64,000 nt of DNA from JBGRPZ01 sp041725955 (GCA_041725955.1 JBGRQE010000004.1:1-64000), one strand, 5' to 3'; positions 36,988 through 46,905 are shown, numbered from the stretch's first letter. Numbers and translations: made by a program. The notes: a model not told the origin generated them from the sequence alone.

Positions 36988-38502
36988 TTAATAAAGATCA
37001 TTCAGATTAACATAAATTTGACGGTCTTGTTCAAAATCGTAAAGCGTTATTTTGCGTATTCTGTAATAATTTTTCCAATAGGTATATAGAGATTCATAAT
37101 AAGTCTTTCTCGATTGGTCGCTATCTACCTGAGCTCTATTTAGATCGTTAACGTCGTTAACTTTTCCGATAAGATATCTTTTCTTTGTAATGTCATATCT
37201 TAACTGAGCAATTGTATCTGATTTAGCTGCAATTGCCAATTGATTTTTTTGGATGTTGAATTCCTGTACAGCCAGATAAATGGATTGCTCATAATCAACT
37301 TCCTTTTGATCGACACTAGTTTTTACCAAATCGAGATTGGATTGAGCCATTTTTATCTTTCCTTTATATTCACCCCAATTTAGAATTGGAATATTAAGTT
37401 GCAAGGTTATATTCTGATTTTCTTCAAAGTTCTTATAACTATTTGCAATGTCTAGCCCCTCTGCTGTTAATCCGTATGTTGCATTAAGGTTGATATTATA
37501 CCTTGAGTATCTGTTCCTAGCCAAATTACTCTCGGCTTCAAGCATTTCTTTTTGATAAGTTAAAGTAGTCGAAGAATTGGCCTTTGATTCAATTAATGCT
37601 TTAGCTAAAGGAATTTCTATAATTTCTTCAGGTTTAGGAGTTGGAGCAATAAGAACTATGTTTTTATCATCTTTGATTCGAAGAAATGATTTAAGCTGAA
37701 AAAGAGAATTCCCATATGATATATATGCTTGTTCTTTGTTTAGGCGAGCATTCATAAGATTTAATTCTAATTCCAGAAGTTCATTCTCTGCAATTTTACC
37801 AAGCTTATATCTGCCTTTGGCAATTTTATATAGGGTATCGTAGTTCCGTATATTCTTTTCTGCAATTTCAATTGAAATTTGATCTTGAAGATGTTGAAAG
37901 AAAAGTGATACAGCTCTTGCGTTTACCTCTTCCATCTCTTCAAGATATTTTCTTCTGGACTCCTCATATTTAAGAGGTTCAATCTTTTTTGCCCATCTTA
38001 AAGTATTATAACCAAGAATATTTTGATTGTAAGATAAATAAATAGGTTTACTAATAAATTGAACTTTTCCGTTTTTAGTGAAATTTAAATTCTCTGTTCT
38101 TTGTAAATTCGTGTTAATACCAAGAACCCCGTTGGTAAATCCTATTCTTTGTTTTAGCGATAAGCCTGCTTGATTAACGAAGGTATTTATCGATCTTGAA
38201 GCTAATGAACCATCCTCCTGAATAACATTTGTAATAATATTTTGATATGCTGGTAGGGTTGCATTTGCTTCTAAATAGGGGAGGAATTGAGCTTTAAAAG
38301 ATCTGTAATTCCAATAATTAATAAGGAAACGATGCTTTGCTATTTTTGCATCTGGCGATTTGTCTTTCGCTAATTTTATAATATCCTCTAATTGAAAAGC
38401 AATAGGTGTACTTTCTTTCTCTTTATTTGTCTGTCCAATTCCCTGCAAGGGAAGTATAATACAAGAGATAAGAAATGTAAAAAATATATTTTTCTTATTC
38501 AT
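36988..38502 (-). CDS. TolC-family outer membrane efflux protein
   Basis: 504 residues. A signal peptide (about 1-23) is followed by two structurally repeated halves of long helices with short beta-strands, typical of the TolC/OEP fold (for example ENELLELELNLMNARLNKEQAYISYGNSLFQLKSFL in the first half, YEQSIYLAVQEFNIQKNQLAIAAKSD in the second). It forms the trimeric outer membrane exit duct. It is the third gene of an operon after the adaptor and the ABC permease, 10 nt behind the permease, so it most likely completes that tripartite exporter. Confidence 0.9.
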   Translation of the reverse strand: MNKKNIFFTFLISCIILPLQGIGQTNKEKESTPIAFQLEDIIKLAKDKSPDAKIAKHRFLINYWNYRSFKAQFLPYLEANATLPAYQNIITNVIQEDGSLASRSINTFVNQAGLSLKQRIGFTNGVLGINTNLQRTENLNFTKNGKVQFISKPIYLSYNQNILGYNTLRWAKKIEPLKYEESRRKYLEEMEEVNARAVSLFFQHLQDQISIEIAEKNIRNYDTLYKIAKGRYKLGKIAENELLELELNLMNARLNKEQAYISYGNSLFQLKSFLRIKDDKNIVLIAPTPKPEEIIEIPLAKALIESKANSSTTLTYQKEMLEAESNLARNRYSRYNINLNATYGLTAEGLDIANSYKNFEENQNITLQLNIPILNWGEYKGKIKMAQSNLDLVKTSVDQKEVDYEQSIYLAVQEFNIQKNQLAIAAKSDTIAQLRYDITKKRYLIGKVNDVNDLNRAQVDSDQSRKTYYESLYTYWKNYYRIRKITLYDFEQDRQIYVNLNDLY

Positions 38503-38512
38503 GTTTTTGGTT

Positions 38513-39868
38513 TTAATTGTGTCTCAATGATTCGACAGGATTTTGTTCAGCAGCTTTTTTTGCAGGCATATATCCAAACAATATACCTACTGCAGCAGAG
38601 ACAAAAAATGAAGTAATTATAGCTTCAATAGATATTATGGTTTTAATATCAGCAAATTGAGAAATTAATTTTGATAATCCAACTCCTAATATTACTCCAA
38701 TTATCCCACCTGCTATACTTATGAAAATCGATTCAAGAAGAAATTGTAATATTATATCTTTCTTTGTTGCTCCAATTGAGCGTCTAACTCCAATTTCACG
38801 AATTCTTTCCATTACCGATGCCAGCATAATATTCATAATGCCTATTCCTCCAACAATCAATGATATTGACGCAATTGCACCAAGAACGATATTAAAAATC
38901 TCTTTGTTTTTTTGTTCTTGTTTTAAGAGTAACTCAGGTACCTCTACTACAAAATCATCGACTTCTTTATGTCGTCTTTTTAGAATTTTTATTATTAATT
39001 CAGCAGTTTGAGAAAGGTCTTTAGAATCTTTAACTTGGACAACTAAGCGATTTAATTGATTGTTCCCAAATTCATTTCTTTTTTTCTTTGATTTATTATT
39101 ATCGCCAAAGATGATGAATCTTCTACCTCCATTAGCAGCAATTTTCTTATGCGACCGATCCTTATATCTAGAGTTGATAGTGGTGATTGGTACAAATACA
39201 TCATTATTATAGTTTGATTTTACTGCAGCATTTGAACTAACTTCTCCAATAGAATAGTTTTTTAGTACTCCAATAATTCTAAACCAAATTTTGTCGCATT
39301 TAATAGTTTTTCCAACAGGATTTTCTTTAGGGAAGACTTTGTTTTTTATTCCATTACCAATGACACATATAGGTTTAATTAACTTTTGTTGTTTTTCAGT
39401 AAATAACTTACCTGTTTGTGTTTCTAAATTAAATAATGCAAAGAAATTGGGATCTACTCCTTTAAGGTTTGCCGCTTTTCGCTTTCCATTTTCTGTTATA
39501 TGAATGCTATATTCAATTTCCGGACTAACAGTTTTAATTCCAGGTACAAGTTTTTTTAAAGCTTTAGCGTCGGCAAGGCTAAGCCCTGGAGAGAAATTGC
39601 TTTTTTTATTTTTCCCATTATTATCATCATCTTCCTTTTTTTGAACATCTTCAGTTCTTTTCGCGCTGATAATAATGTTATTTACTCCTACTAGCTTTAT
39701 TTGGTCAAGAATTTCTTGTCGAGCTCCTTTTCCTATAGACATCATTGCAATAACTGCAGCAACTCCAAAAATAATCCCCAATGCAGTTAAGAATGATCTA
39801 AAGCGATTTGCAAATACAGCTTCCAGAGAAATGGATAGTATTTCCAAATAACGATCAATATTTTTCAT
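38513..39868 (-). CDS. MacB-like ABC transporter permease (no ATPase domain)
   Basis: 451 residues. An N-terminal helix (about 22-45, FLTALGIIFGVAAVIAMMSIGKGA) precedes a periplasmic MacB_PCD domain (about 50-310). Three C-terminal helices (about 330-445) include the FtsX signature GGIGIMNIMLASVMERIREIGVRRSIGATKKDI. It transmits ATP-driven movement to a periplasmic adaptor. Unlike E. coli MacB it has no N-terminal nucleotide-binding domain, and no separate LolD/MacB ATPase gene lies in the operon, so the ATPase must be encoded elsewhere. The substrate is unknown. Confidence 0.92.
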   Translation of the reverse strand: MKNIDRYLEILSISLEAVFANRFRSFLTALGIIFGVAAVIAMMSIGKGARQEILDQIKLVGVNNIIISAKRTEDVQKKEDDDNNGKNKKSNFSPGLSLADAKALKKLVPGIKTVSPEIEYSIHITENGKRKAANLKGVDPNFFALFNLETQTGKLFTEKQQKLIKPICVIGNGIKNKVFPKENPVGKTIKCDKIWFRIIGVLKNYSIGEVSSNAAVKSNYNNDVFVPITTINSRYKDRSHKKIAANGGRRFIIFGDNNKSKKKRNEFGNNQLNRLVVQVKDSKDLSQTAELIIKILKRRHKEVDDFVVEVPELLLKQEQKNKEIFNIVLGAIASISLIVGGIGIMNIMLASVMERIREIGVRRSIGATKKDIILQFLLESIFISIAGGIIGVILGVGLSKLISQFADIKTIISIEAIITSFFVSAAVGILFGYMPAKKAAEQNPVESLRHN

Positions 39869-39892
39869 AATGATTAATTTGCGTTGTTCAAA

Positions 39893-41176
39893 TTATTCTT
39901 TGGCCTTCTTTGTTTCTAATCTCTTTTTTTTCTCCGTAGGAATTCTATTTAGTTTCCATTTTTCAGCATTTTCAGGAGCTAGTAAATATACTTTGTCATT
40001 TTCTTTTAAGCCTCCAATGACAGTTATATAATCATCATTTGATTTTCCTGTAACAATTTCTTGTTTTTTCTTTTTATTAGTATAGACGAAGACAGTGCTA
40101 TCTTGAAAATTTAATGCATCTAAAGGTATATAAAGAGCGTCTGGAATTATTGCTGTAATTATTTCGTTTTTGGTAGTCATGGCTGGTCTTAAAGTAGTGT
40201 CAGATTCATTAATTTCAATCATTACTTCAAAAACCTTGGTGTCTGTTCCCGAAAGTTCTTCTCCAACATTTGCAACAGAGGTTACAGAACCACTTAATTT
40301 TTTATCAGGGAATGCATCTATACCAATATTTACTTTTTGCCCTTTTTTTACTTTTGAAATGTCAATTTCGTTAACATAGGTTTTGGTTAACATTTTTGTT
40401 AAATCAGGTAGAGTGGCAATTACATTATCCCAAGTAGATATAGTAGCCCCTATTCCTTTTTTTGATCCATCCCAAGAGCGCTGATAGATAACCATTCCAG
40501 CTTGAGGAGCTACGATATTAAATTCATTTGCGAGACTTTTACTGTTTTCAACAACATTTTCAGATTTTTTCAAAGAAGCAGCAACATCTGCCATTTCTGC
40601 TTTAGCTTTACTAAACTTTATCTTATAATTTTTTACTGCTTGACTGTATGCTCTTTTAGCTTTATCAAGATCGATTTTTGCTTGACGCTGTGTGGCCGGT
40701 GGCTCGTAGATGGATTGATTTACAACAATATTCTTTTGTTCAAGTTCGAATTCCAGATTGATAAGATCATTTCTCGCAGTTCTAAGGTTAAGAGTGGTGT
40801 CGAGCTGGGTTTTTATGTATTGCGACCTTTGTTTTTCGAGATCGATTTCTTGCTCTTTGATTTTATTTCCAAGTTCTGAAGCATCAAGGCGGGCCACATA
40901 TTCGCCTGAATCTACTACCGTACCATCAGGAATTATATGTTCAATTTTTAACTGCCAAACTGCTGCAGATCTTAGTTTTATTGAATTTGGTCCGTATATT
41001 TTTTCTGAATTCTTTGCTTCCAATTCTCCTGTTGTAGTAACTGGAATAACAAATTCTCCTTTTTGAACAGAGGTTAGTAAATTAGCTCTAGTATTTTCTT
41101 TATCTCTTCCAAGATATAGTCCCCATATGATGATGACTAATAAAACAATGACTCCCCAAGTAATTTTTTTCTTCAT
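39893..41176 (-). CDS. MacA/HlyD-type periplasmic adaptor protein
   Basis: 427 residues from the ATG at 41176; an in-frame TTG at 41182 is less likely. One N-terminal membrane anchor (about 5-22, TWGVIVLLVIIIWGLYL) is followed by a half-lipoyl motif, a long coiled-coil hairpin (about 105-215, rich in Lys/Glu/Gln/Ala), a second half-lipoyl (IVAPQAGMVIYQRSW) and beta-barrel domains (about 260-400). The Lys-rich tail is unusual but harmless. It links the inner membrane permease to TolC. First gene of the three-gene efflux operon, 24 nt before the permease. Confidence 0.9.
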   Translation of the reverse strand: MKKKITWGVIVLLVIIIWGLYLGRDKENTRANLLTSVQKGEFVIPVTTTGELEAKNSEKIYGPNSIKLRSAAVWQLKIEHIIPDGTVVDSGEYVARLDASELGNKIKEQEIDLEKQRSQYIKTQLDTTLNLRTARNDLINLEFELEQKNIVVNQSIYEPPATQRQAKIDLDKAKRAYSQAVKNYKIKFSKAKAEMADVAASLKKSENVVENSKSLANEFNIVAPQAGMVIYQRSWDGSKKGIGATISTWDNVIATLPDLTKMLTKTYVNEIDISKVKKGQKVNIGIDAFPDKKLSGSVTSVANVGEELSGTDTKVFEVMIEINESDTTLRPAMTTKNEIITAIIPDALYIPLDALNFQDSTVFVYTNKKKKQEIVTGKSNDDYITVIGGLKENDKVYLLAPENAEKWKLNRIPTEKKKRLETKKAKE

Positions 41177-41186
41177 ATCCAAAAAT

Positions 41187-41217
41187 AAAAAAAAAGAGCT
41201 TCTAAAGAAGCTCTTTT
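41187..41217 (-). terminator. Terminator overlapping the 3' end of moxR
   Basis: On the minus strand AAAGAGCTTC pairs with GAAGCTCTTT (4-nt loop) and is followed by nine T. The 5' arm lies within the last codons of moxR. It separates the moxR transcript from the efflux operon. Confidence 0.85.
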
Positions 41218-42173
41218 ATTAATTTTTTAATATCATAGCCATCTGCTTCGGCTTTAAAGTTTCTTATAATCCGATGCCGTAAGACATCGACAGCGACGGC
41301 TTTTACATCTTCTATGTCAGGAGTGAATTTACCATTAATTGCAGCATGGCACTTTGCTCCTAAAATAAGGAATTGTGATGCTCTTGGGCCAGCTCCCCAT
41401 TGTAAATACTTTTCAGTTAAAGGGTGAGCCATTTCGCCTGAAGGCCTTGTTGATGCGACTAAACGCACTGCATAATCAATTACATTATCAGCAACAGGAA
41501 TTTTTCTAATTAACTTTTGAAATTCTGTTAACTCATTAATACTAATTACAGGATTTACAGATTCTAGTTCCCCAGCAGTTGTGTTTTTAACAATTAATTT
41601 CTCTTCTTCAAATTTAGGATATTCAAGTAGAATATTAAACATAAATCGATCTAGTTGAGCTTCGGGTAGGGGGTATGTACCTTCTTGTTCTATTGGGTTT
41701 TGAGTAGCCAATACAAAAAAAGGTTTATCTAACTCCCAGCTCTTGCCTGATACAGTAACTGCTTTTTCTTGCATTGCTTCTAAAAGAGCAGCTTGTGTTT
41801 TTGGAGGAGTTCTGTTTATTTCATCGGCCAAGATGATATTTGCAAAAATAGGTCCTTGGATAAATTTAAATTTTTTACTCTCGTCTAGAATCTCAGTACC
41901 GATAATGTCTGATGGCATAAGATCTGGAGTGAATTGTATTCGGTTGAATTTTAACCCCAGAGCTTTAGATACTGTATTTACCAATAACGTTTTTGCAAGT
42001 CCAGGAACCCCTACTAGCAAAACATGTCCTTGACATAAAATAGCAATCAATGTTTTTTGAATTACTTCCTCTTGCCCAACAACAGTCTTTGATATTTCTT
42101 TTTTTAATTGATGATATTTATCAATCAGTGCATTAATTGCCCTAATATCTCCATCATTGCCTTTTTGCATCAT
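41202..42173 (-). CDS. MoxR-family AAA+ ATPase
   Basis: 323 residues. Walker A is GVPGLAKT (55-62), Walker B is ILADEINRTPPKTQ, sensor 1 is FFVLATQNPIEQEGTYPLPEAQLDRF, and the C-terminal lid has WGAGPRASQFL. MoxR proteins act as chaperone-like ATPases, usually with a von Willebrand factor A partner encoded next door. Here no DUF58 or vWA gene is nearby. Instead it follows a SurA-like chaperone gene by 3 nt. The start MMQKGN could also be the second Met. Confidence 0.92.
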   Translation of the reverse strand: MMQKGNDGDIRAINALIDKYHQLKKEISKTVVGQEEVIQKTLIAILCQGHVLLVGVPGLAKTLLVNTVSKALGLKFNRIQFTPDLMPSDIIGTEILDESKKFKFIQGPIFANIILADEINRTPPKTQAALLEAMQEKAVTVSGKSWELDKPFFVLATQNPIEQEGTYPLPEAQLDRFMFNILLEYPKFEEEKLIVKNTTAGELESVNPVISINELTEFQKLIRKIPVADNVIDYAVRLVASTRPSGEMAHPLTEKYLQWGAGPRASQFLILGAKCHAAINGKFTPDIEDVKAVAVDVLRHRIIRNFKAEADGYDIKKLIKELL

Positions 42174-42176
42174 TAT

Positions 42177-43550
42177 TTACTTCTCTTTTCTAATCCAGGG
42201 ATGTTTAAAATTACAGTTCTGGTATGTGTCGTTAATTTTTATGTAACTATCTTTTATTGCTCCATTAATCCATTTTTGGATGGATTCTTTTTTCTTGTTT
42301 TCAAGAGCCATTTCTGCTATGCGGTTATAATCCTCTTTTAAATCTGCTCTATGAGGTTTTGATTTTGAAACAAGGGATAAAATTCTATATGCATTTTGAC
42401 CTTCTTGGTCAACAAAAGGAACTGCGTTGGATATTTGACCTACTTTAAGACCCTTTACAATATATGCCAATTGCGGATCTACTTGATTGAGTTGATCAGC
42501 TAAAAACTTATCACTTTGATCAAATGGATTTACCAGTAGTCCTTTGTTCTGTTTATTTTTATCATCAGAGGATTTTAGCGCTTGATCAAAAGTTATAGAA
42601 TCTGTACGGATTAAGTTTGCAAGACTATCAAGACTATATTTTGCCTTTGCCAAGGCTTCCGGAGATACTTTCTTTTGTAGAAGGATGTGTCTTACATTAA
42701 TACTATTTCCTCTTCTTTCAACAAGTTGAATTATATGAAAACCGAATTTTGTTTCTACAATATCTGATATCTCACCATCTTTTAATTTGTATGCAACAGC
42801 TTCGAATTCAGGAACAAGTTTTCCTCTTTCCATAAATCCTAGTTCACCACCTTTCTTTGCTGAACCTGGATCTTCCGAGTATAAAATTGCTAGAGTAGAG
42901 AATTTTTCTCCGTTAAGGACTCTTTTTCTAAGATCGTTTAATTTTTTCTTAACCTCAAGTTTTTCTTCTATAGATATTGGAGGTTGTTTTGTTATTTGTG
43001 CAATTTGAAATTCTGCATTAATAAGAGGAATACTATCTTTGGGTATATTTCTAAAGAAATGTTTTACTTCAGAAGGGGTAATAGTTACTGTAGCAGTAAT
43101 TTCATTTTTTGCCAAATTTTGAAGAATATTTTCTTTAATCCCTTTTCGAAGTTCTTCTTTTATTTCCTCTAAGCTGCGGTTATAAAATTTCTCCATCTTT
43201 TCGGTAGAACCAAATTGAGCAGTGAAATATGCTAGACGCTGATCCATTTCTGCATTTACTTGAGCATCTTTTACTACAAGACTATCTAGTTCGGCTTTCT
43301 CTAAAAGTAATTTTCCAAAGAGTAAATCATCAAGTAATTGACATTTTACTTCTTCGTCAGAGCCTTTTATGCCAGCTTGCATACTAAGCTGTGCAAATTG
43401 ATTTTCAATATCCGATTTTAGGATTATATTTTTTCCTACAACAGCGGCAACCTCGTCGATAACCTGACCTTGAGGTTTGTCTTGAGCAAAAGATTTTCCA
43501 GATATTAGAAAACAAGTTATTGTCAGAATGATAGCTAGTTTATTATTCAT
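42177..43550 (-). CDS. SurA-like periplasmic peptidyl-prolyl isomerase
   Basis: 457 residues. The signal peptide (1-22) is followed by a SurA N-terminal chaperone-like region (about 25-165, VDEVAAVVGKNIILKSDIENQFAQLS). A canonical parvulin domain (about 175-280) has SEDPGSAKKGGELGFMERGKLVPEFEAVAY and TKFGFHIIQLVERRG. A second, degenerate parvulin (about 283-390, NVRHILLQKKVSPEAL) lacks the GGxLG core. It probably escorts outer membrane proteins through the periplasm. It is followed 3 nt later by moxR and preceded by a related lipoprotein gene. Confidence 0.88.
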   Translation of the reverse strand: MNNKLAIILTITCFLISGKSFAQDKPQGQVIDEVAAVVGKNIILKSDIENQFAQLSMQAGIKGSDEEVKCQLLDDLLFGKLLLEKAELDSLVVKDAQVNAEMDQRLAYFTAQFGSTEKMEKFYNRSLEEIKEELRKGIKENILQNLAKNEITATVTITPSEVKHFFRNIPKDSIPLINAEFQIAQITKQPPISIEEKLEVKKKLNDLRKRVLNGEKFSTLAILYSEDPGSAKKGGELGFMERGKLVPEFEAVAYKLKDGEISDIVETKFGFHIIQLVERRGNSINVRHILLQKKVSPEALAKAKYSLDSLANLIRTDSITFDQALKSSDDKNKQNKGLLVNPFDQSDKFLADQLNQVDPQLAYIVKGLKVGQISNAVPFVDQEGQNAYRILSLVSKSKPHRADLKEDYNRIAEMALENKKKESIQKWINGAIKDSYIKINDTYQNCNFKHPWIRKEK

Positions 43551-43851
43551 TGTCAGTTACCTAAAAAAATTATTTATTTAAATGCCGAACGTTTTTTAAA
43601 CCTTAAATATACAACACCCATCAATTATAAGGCAAAAATCATGCAATTATTTTTTATTTTCTTTTATTTATACAGTTTGAAGTAGTTAAAATTATTCATC
43701 AAATTAGTTGTATTGCAATTAGGCCTCACTATTGGGCATTTTTGTGTGTGCCTATTTTTATAATATTATCTTAAATGGCAATAACATTCTATATATTGTT
43801 GATGCTTTATTTAAATCTTCTTGCTTTCTGAAAAATTATTTATTATCAATT
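43551..43851. other. 301-bp intergenic region, nothing recognised
   Basis: An AT-rich spacer between the two chaperone genes. I see no hairpin terminator, no coding frame and no clear TAnnTTTG promoter. Confidence 0.5.
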
Positions 43852-44715
43852 CTAATAAATTTCGAAGTCTCCCTTTTCCAATGCGTTTTCAAAAACTATT
43901 TTACGCATTTTTTTTAGTAATTTCTTTTTTCTGGAATTTAAAATCATTGAGATAATTCTCTTTTTTTCAAATTCTAATGGCGAAACCCCATTTTTAATAC
44001 GGAAATCAAAAAAGTATACTAAGTAAGTAATCGATTGATCTGTTACAGTTACTATTCGATTATTTTTTAGAAAGGCTTCGTGATTATACGTTTGTAAAGA
44101 AACAATTTTTTGAATTCGATCAAAAGATACCCAATTTTGATCTTCAATTAAATATTCTAAACGATTTGCTTTGCAATAATTGATCAATGAATCTGCATGA
44201 ATATTTTTGCTCTCCATTATATCCTTCAATTCCCCTATGTGTTCTGAATCACTGTTGAGTTTTACACAGAAAAATTTGATTATATCTTCTTTCAACTCAA
44301 AATTTACTTTATGATCGAGATAATATTTTTCAATTTCAGATTCTGTAATTAAAGTGTCAAGATTGTTTTTTACATACCAATCTTCGTATGTATATATTGT
44401 TAAGGAGTTTTTGTATTTTTTTATAAGCTTTTCAATACCTTCCTTTTCCTCAGGAAGATTGTCTTCTGCTTTTTGTAAAATTACTTGTTGTTTTAGCCAA
44501 GTATTTATTGCGTTTTTTACAATAATTAGACTATCTCTAGCTCCCGTTCCTGCGGGAATAATATTTTTTATGTCATCCTCATAAAGGTATTTCCCATATG
44601 CCTTTGCAAGTACTACACCTTTTCTTTCGTCAGGTCTACTACAACTTATGGTAAATAAGATTCCAATAAAAAGAAAAAAAATAGCGGAATAATGTTTTTG
44701 TCTCTTTTTGCCCAT
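43852..44715 (-). CDS. Probable SurA-N-like lipoprotein without isomerase domain
   Basis: 287 residues. An N-terminal hydrophobic stretch (about 10-24) ends at C25 in FTISCSRP, an approximate lipobox. The segment VLAKAYGKYLYEDDIKNIIPAGTGARDSLIIVKNAINTWLKQQVILQKAEDNLP resembles the start of the SurA N-terminal domain. Helical, charged sequence follows to the end with no parvulin signature (no GGxLG). It is placed between two parvulin-type genes, so a chaperone or assembly role in the periplasm is likely, but this is inference. The C-terminus is very basic (SRKKKLLKKMRK). Confidence 0.7.
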   Translation of the reverse strand: MGKKRQKHYSAIFFLFIGILFTISCSRPDERKGVVLAKAYGKYLYEDDIKNIIPAGTGARDSLIIVKNAINTWLKQQVILQKAEDNLPEEKEGIEKLIKKYKNSLTIYTYEDWYVKNNLDTLITESEIEKYYLDHKVNFELKEDIIKFFCVKLNSDSEHIGELKDIMESKNIHADSLINYCKANRLEYLIEDQNWVSFDRIQKIVSLQTYNHEAFLKNNRIVTVTDQSITYLVYFFDFRIKNGVSPLEFEKKRIISMILNSRKKKLLKKMRKIVFENALEKGDFEIY

Positions 44716-44753
44716 AAAACCGATATTTATTCAAATGTCTTTTAAAACAAGAC

Positions 44754-44815
44754 AAAAATAAACAGAAGTCTTTATATCTATATGTAACATACTTTGGATA
44801 TAAAGACTTCTGTTT
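44754..44815 (-). terminator. Terminator after the large parvulin gene
   Basis: A perfect 19-bp stem AAACAGAAGTCTTTATATC / GATATAAAGACTTCTGTTT with an 18-nt loop is followed on the minus strand by ATTTTTGTC. Confidence 0.88.
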
Positions 44816-44828
44816 AGAAAAAAGATTC

Positions 44829-46877
44829 TTATTTTTTTATTTCAATTTTTTCAAAAACATTTTCGTTGATCATAACAGGATATTTTTCACGTAATTCTTT
44901 TATCCATTGTTTCTCAAGAAAGTTTTGATAATCAGCTGTAATTATACCTTTTGCTTCTTCTAATTTCTTAGGTTCAGGTTCAATTACATTCATGATTTTA
45001 ATAAATACTACAGAATTGCCAAGCTCATCCTCAAAGTTTTTGCTAAGGCCTTTTTTCCAAGGGATTTCATCTATATAAGCATTCTTATTTTTGGTGAATT
45101 TACCCTCTTGGATTTTTACATTTAAAGTAGTATCAGCATTAACTTTATTTCTAATTTCAATTGCATCAGTATTTGAGCTAACAATATCTCTGACTTTGTT
45201 TACATTTTTAGGATCTTTCACGGTAAAAATCATTGCATTTACCCTAGTTTCCCACATGTATTTATTTTTATTGGTTTCATAAAAATTCTTTAAACCAGTG
45301 GTGTCAGAAATTGCTTTTGACCAGATTTTATCGTCACTTAAATTGAAAAGAAGAATACCATCTCTATATTTATCCATTAATTTACTGAAGTCAGGATATT
45401 TTTGTTCAAGATGTTTGTCTTCATAATTAAGAACAAATTCTTCGATAAATTCTTTGTAAGATTTATCAAGGTAAATAATGGGGTTATTATTGATTTTACC
45501 CTTTTGTTTACTTACCAGATAATTTACAAAGTCAGATTGAGGATATTTTTTCTTGTCAAATTTATAAAGAGGAGCAGATAAATCTTTATAGTTTTCAATA
45601 TCAATCATTCCATTAACAAGGTTTGTGTCAGCTACTAGTTTTGTGAAAAGCTTTTCCTTGTTTTTTGAATATGGTTTATATTTGTAACTCTTTTCAAGGT
45701 GTAATACTACTGCATTACGACTTTTCAAGTTACGATTATCGCGTGATAGTCTACTTTTTATCTTTTCCTTTTCTTTATCAAAAGATGAAGGAGTTACTTT
45801 TGAAATTAGCTTGATAATATGATAACCATAAGGAGTTTGTACAGGTTGGCTAATGTTTTTTCCTTGAATGGTATCTAATTTCAAAATGGCTTCAATAACG
45901 GGAGCAACCATTCTATTTGCATGGAAGCGAGGTAATAGCCCGTTTTTTGGTGCAGAACCTTTGTCTTCTGAGTATTTTTTGACAGCTTCGTTCCATGGCA
46001 TGCCTTCTTTTAATTTCTCAGAAATTTGGTTTATTTTTTCCTTTGCCTGTATAGAATCATTATGATTTACTCCTGGATTTACAAAAATATGCGCTATTTG
46101 CATAATTCCAGGGGTAGGTTGTTTGTTTTCAATCTTTACGAGATGGTATCCAAAACGAGTTCTTATAGGAAGAGATATTTCTCCAACAGGGGTGTTGTAT
46201 GCTGCAGATTCAAATGGATATACCATGTCGAATGCACTAAAATATCCAAGTTCTCCTTTATTACCCTTCATAGCAGGTCTTCTGCCTGAAGCTTTCTGAT
46301 CTCGAGCAGAAGGATCGTCAGAGTATTCTGCGGCTAAATCTCCAAAGCTTTCCCCGTTCTCAGCTTTTTCTCTGATTTCAAGTGCTTTATTGTAAATTTT
46401 CAAAGTGTCTTCGGGTGAAGCATTTTCTTTAACTCTCAAAAGAATATGACTGGCCTTAACAATTTGTTTTGTTCTGTCGTAAGCTTCTTTAATAAGCTCT
46501 TCATTCACATCACTATCTACAAAATAAGGCTTGGCAAGTTGCTCTCTATATCCCGCAATTTCCTTAATATATGAAGGAATTGTGTCGTATCCTAAGCTTC
46601 TTGCTTCTTTTACTTTTAGCTTAAAATTGATGAATAAATCAAGATAATCATTAAGTGATTTTTTGTCTATAACCCCTTCTCTTAAATTATTTTCTTTATA
46701 AGCATCAATAAAATCGTTTTGGGATACTTTTTCGTTTCCTAAATCGATTAGAACATCTTTTTCTTTAATTTTTTGAGCGTTTGTGTATTCGGCACAAAAG
46801 ACAAAGGCAGCACTTAGTGCTGCAACTTTGAAATAGTTTTTTACTTTTAAATACACAGGTCGATGTGTTTTTCTCAT
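44829..46877 (-). CDS. Periplasmic peptidyl-prolyl isomerase with two parvulin domains
   Basis: 682 residues from the ATG at 46877. The frame stays open for 147 nt further into guaB, but the segment from MRKTHRPVYL begins a proper signal peptide (VKNYFKVAALSAAFVFCAEYTNAQ), so I choose this start, 28 nt after the guaB stop. The first parvulin domain (about 122-232) has SHILLRVKENASPEDTL, GELGYFSAFDMVYPFESAAY and TRFGYHLVKIENKQP. The second (about 235-340) has IAHIFVNPG, NGLLPRF and TPYGYHIIKL. A long C-terminal helical region follows. Probable chaperone/foldase for envelope proteins. Confidence 0.88.
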   Translation of the reverse strand: MRKTHRPVYLKVKNYFKVAALSAAFVFCAEYTNAQKIKEKDVLIDLGNEKVSQNDFIDAYKENNLREGVIDKKSLNDYLDLFINFKLKVKEARSLGYDTIPSYIKEIAGYREQLAKPYFVDSDVNEELIKEAYDRTKQIVKASHILLRVKENASPEDTLKIYNKALEIREKAENGESFGDLAAEYSDDPSARDQKASGRRPAMKGNKGELGYFSAFDMVYPFESAAYNTPVGEISLPIRTRFGYHLVKIENKQPTPGIMQIAHIFVNPGVNHNDSIQAKEKINQISEKLKEGMPWNEAVKKYSEDKGSAPKNGLLPRFHANRMVAPVIEAILKLDTIQGKNISQPVQTPYGYHIIKLISKVTPSSFDKEKEKIKSRLSRDNRNLKSRNAVVLHLEKSYKYKPYSKNKEKLFTKLVADTNLVNGMIDIENYKDLSAPLYKFDKKKYPQSDFVNYLVSKQKGKINNNPIIYLDKSYKEFIEEFVLNYEDKHLEQKYPDFSKLMDKYRDGILLFNLSDDKIWSKAISDTTGLKNFYETNKNKYMWETRVNAMIFTVKDPKNVNKVRDIVSSNTDAIEIRNKVNADTTLNVKIQEGKFTKNKNAYIDEIPWKKGLSKNFEDELGNSVVFIKIMNVIEPEPKKLEEAKGIITADYQNFLEKQWIKELREKYPVMINENVFEKIEIKK

Positions 46878-46905
46878 AAACGACTGGTTTTTTCTGGTTA
46901 CTCCA

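Noticed and set aside
40502..40879. 125-codon plus-strand frame antisense to the MacA-like adaptor gene
   Set aside because: Phe/Cys/Ile-rich antisense reading of the coiled-coil codons; not a plausible protein.
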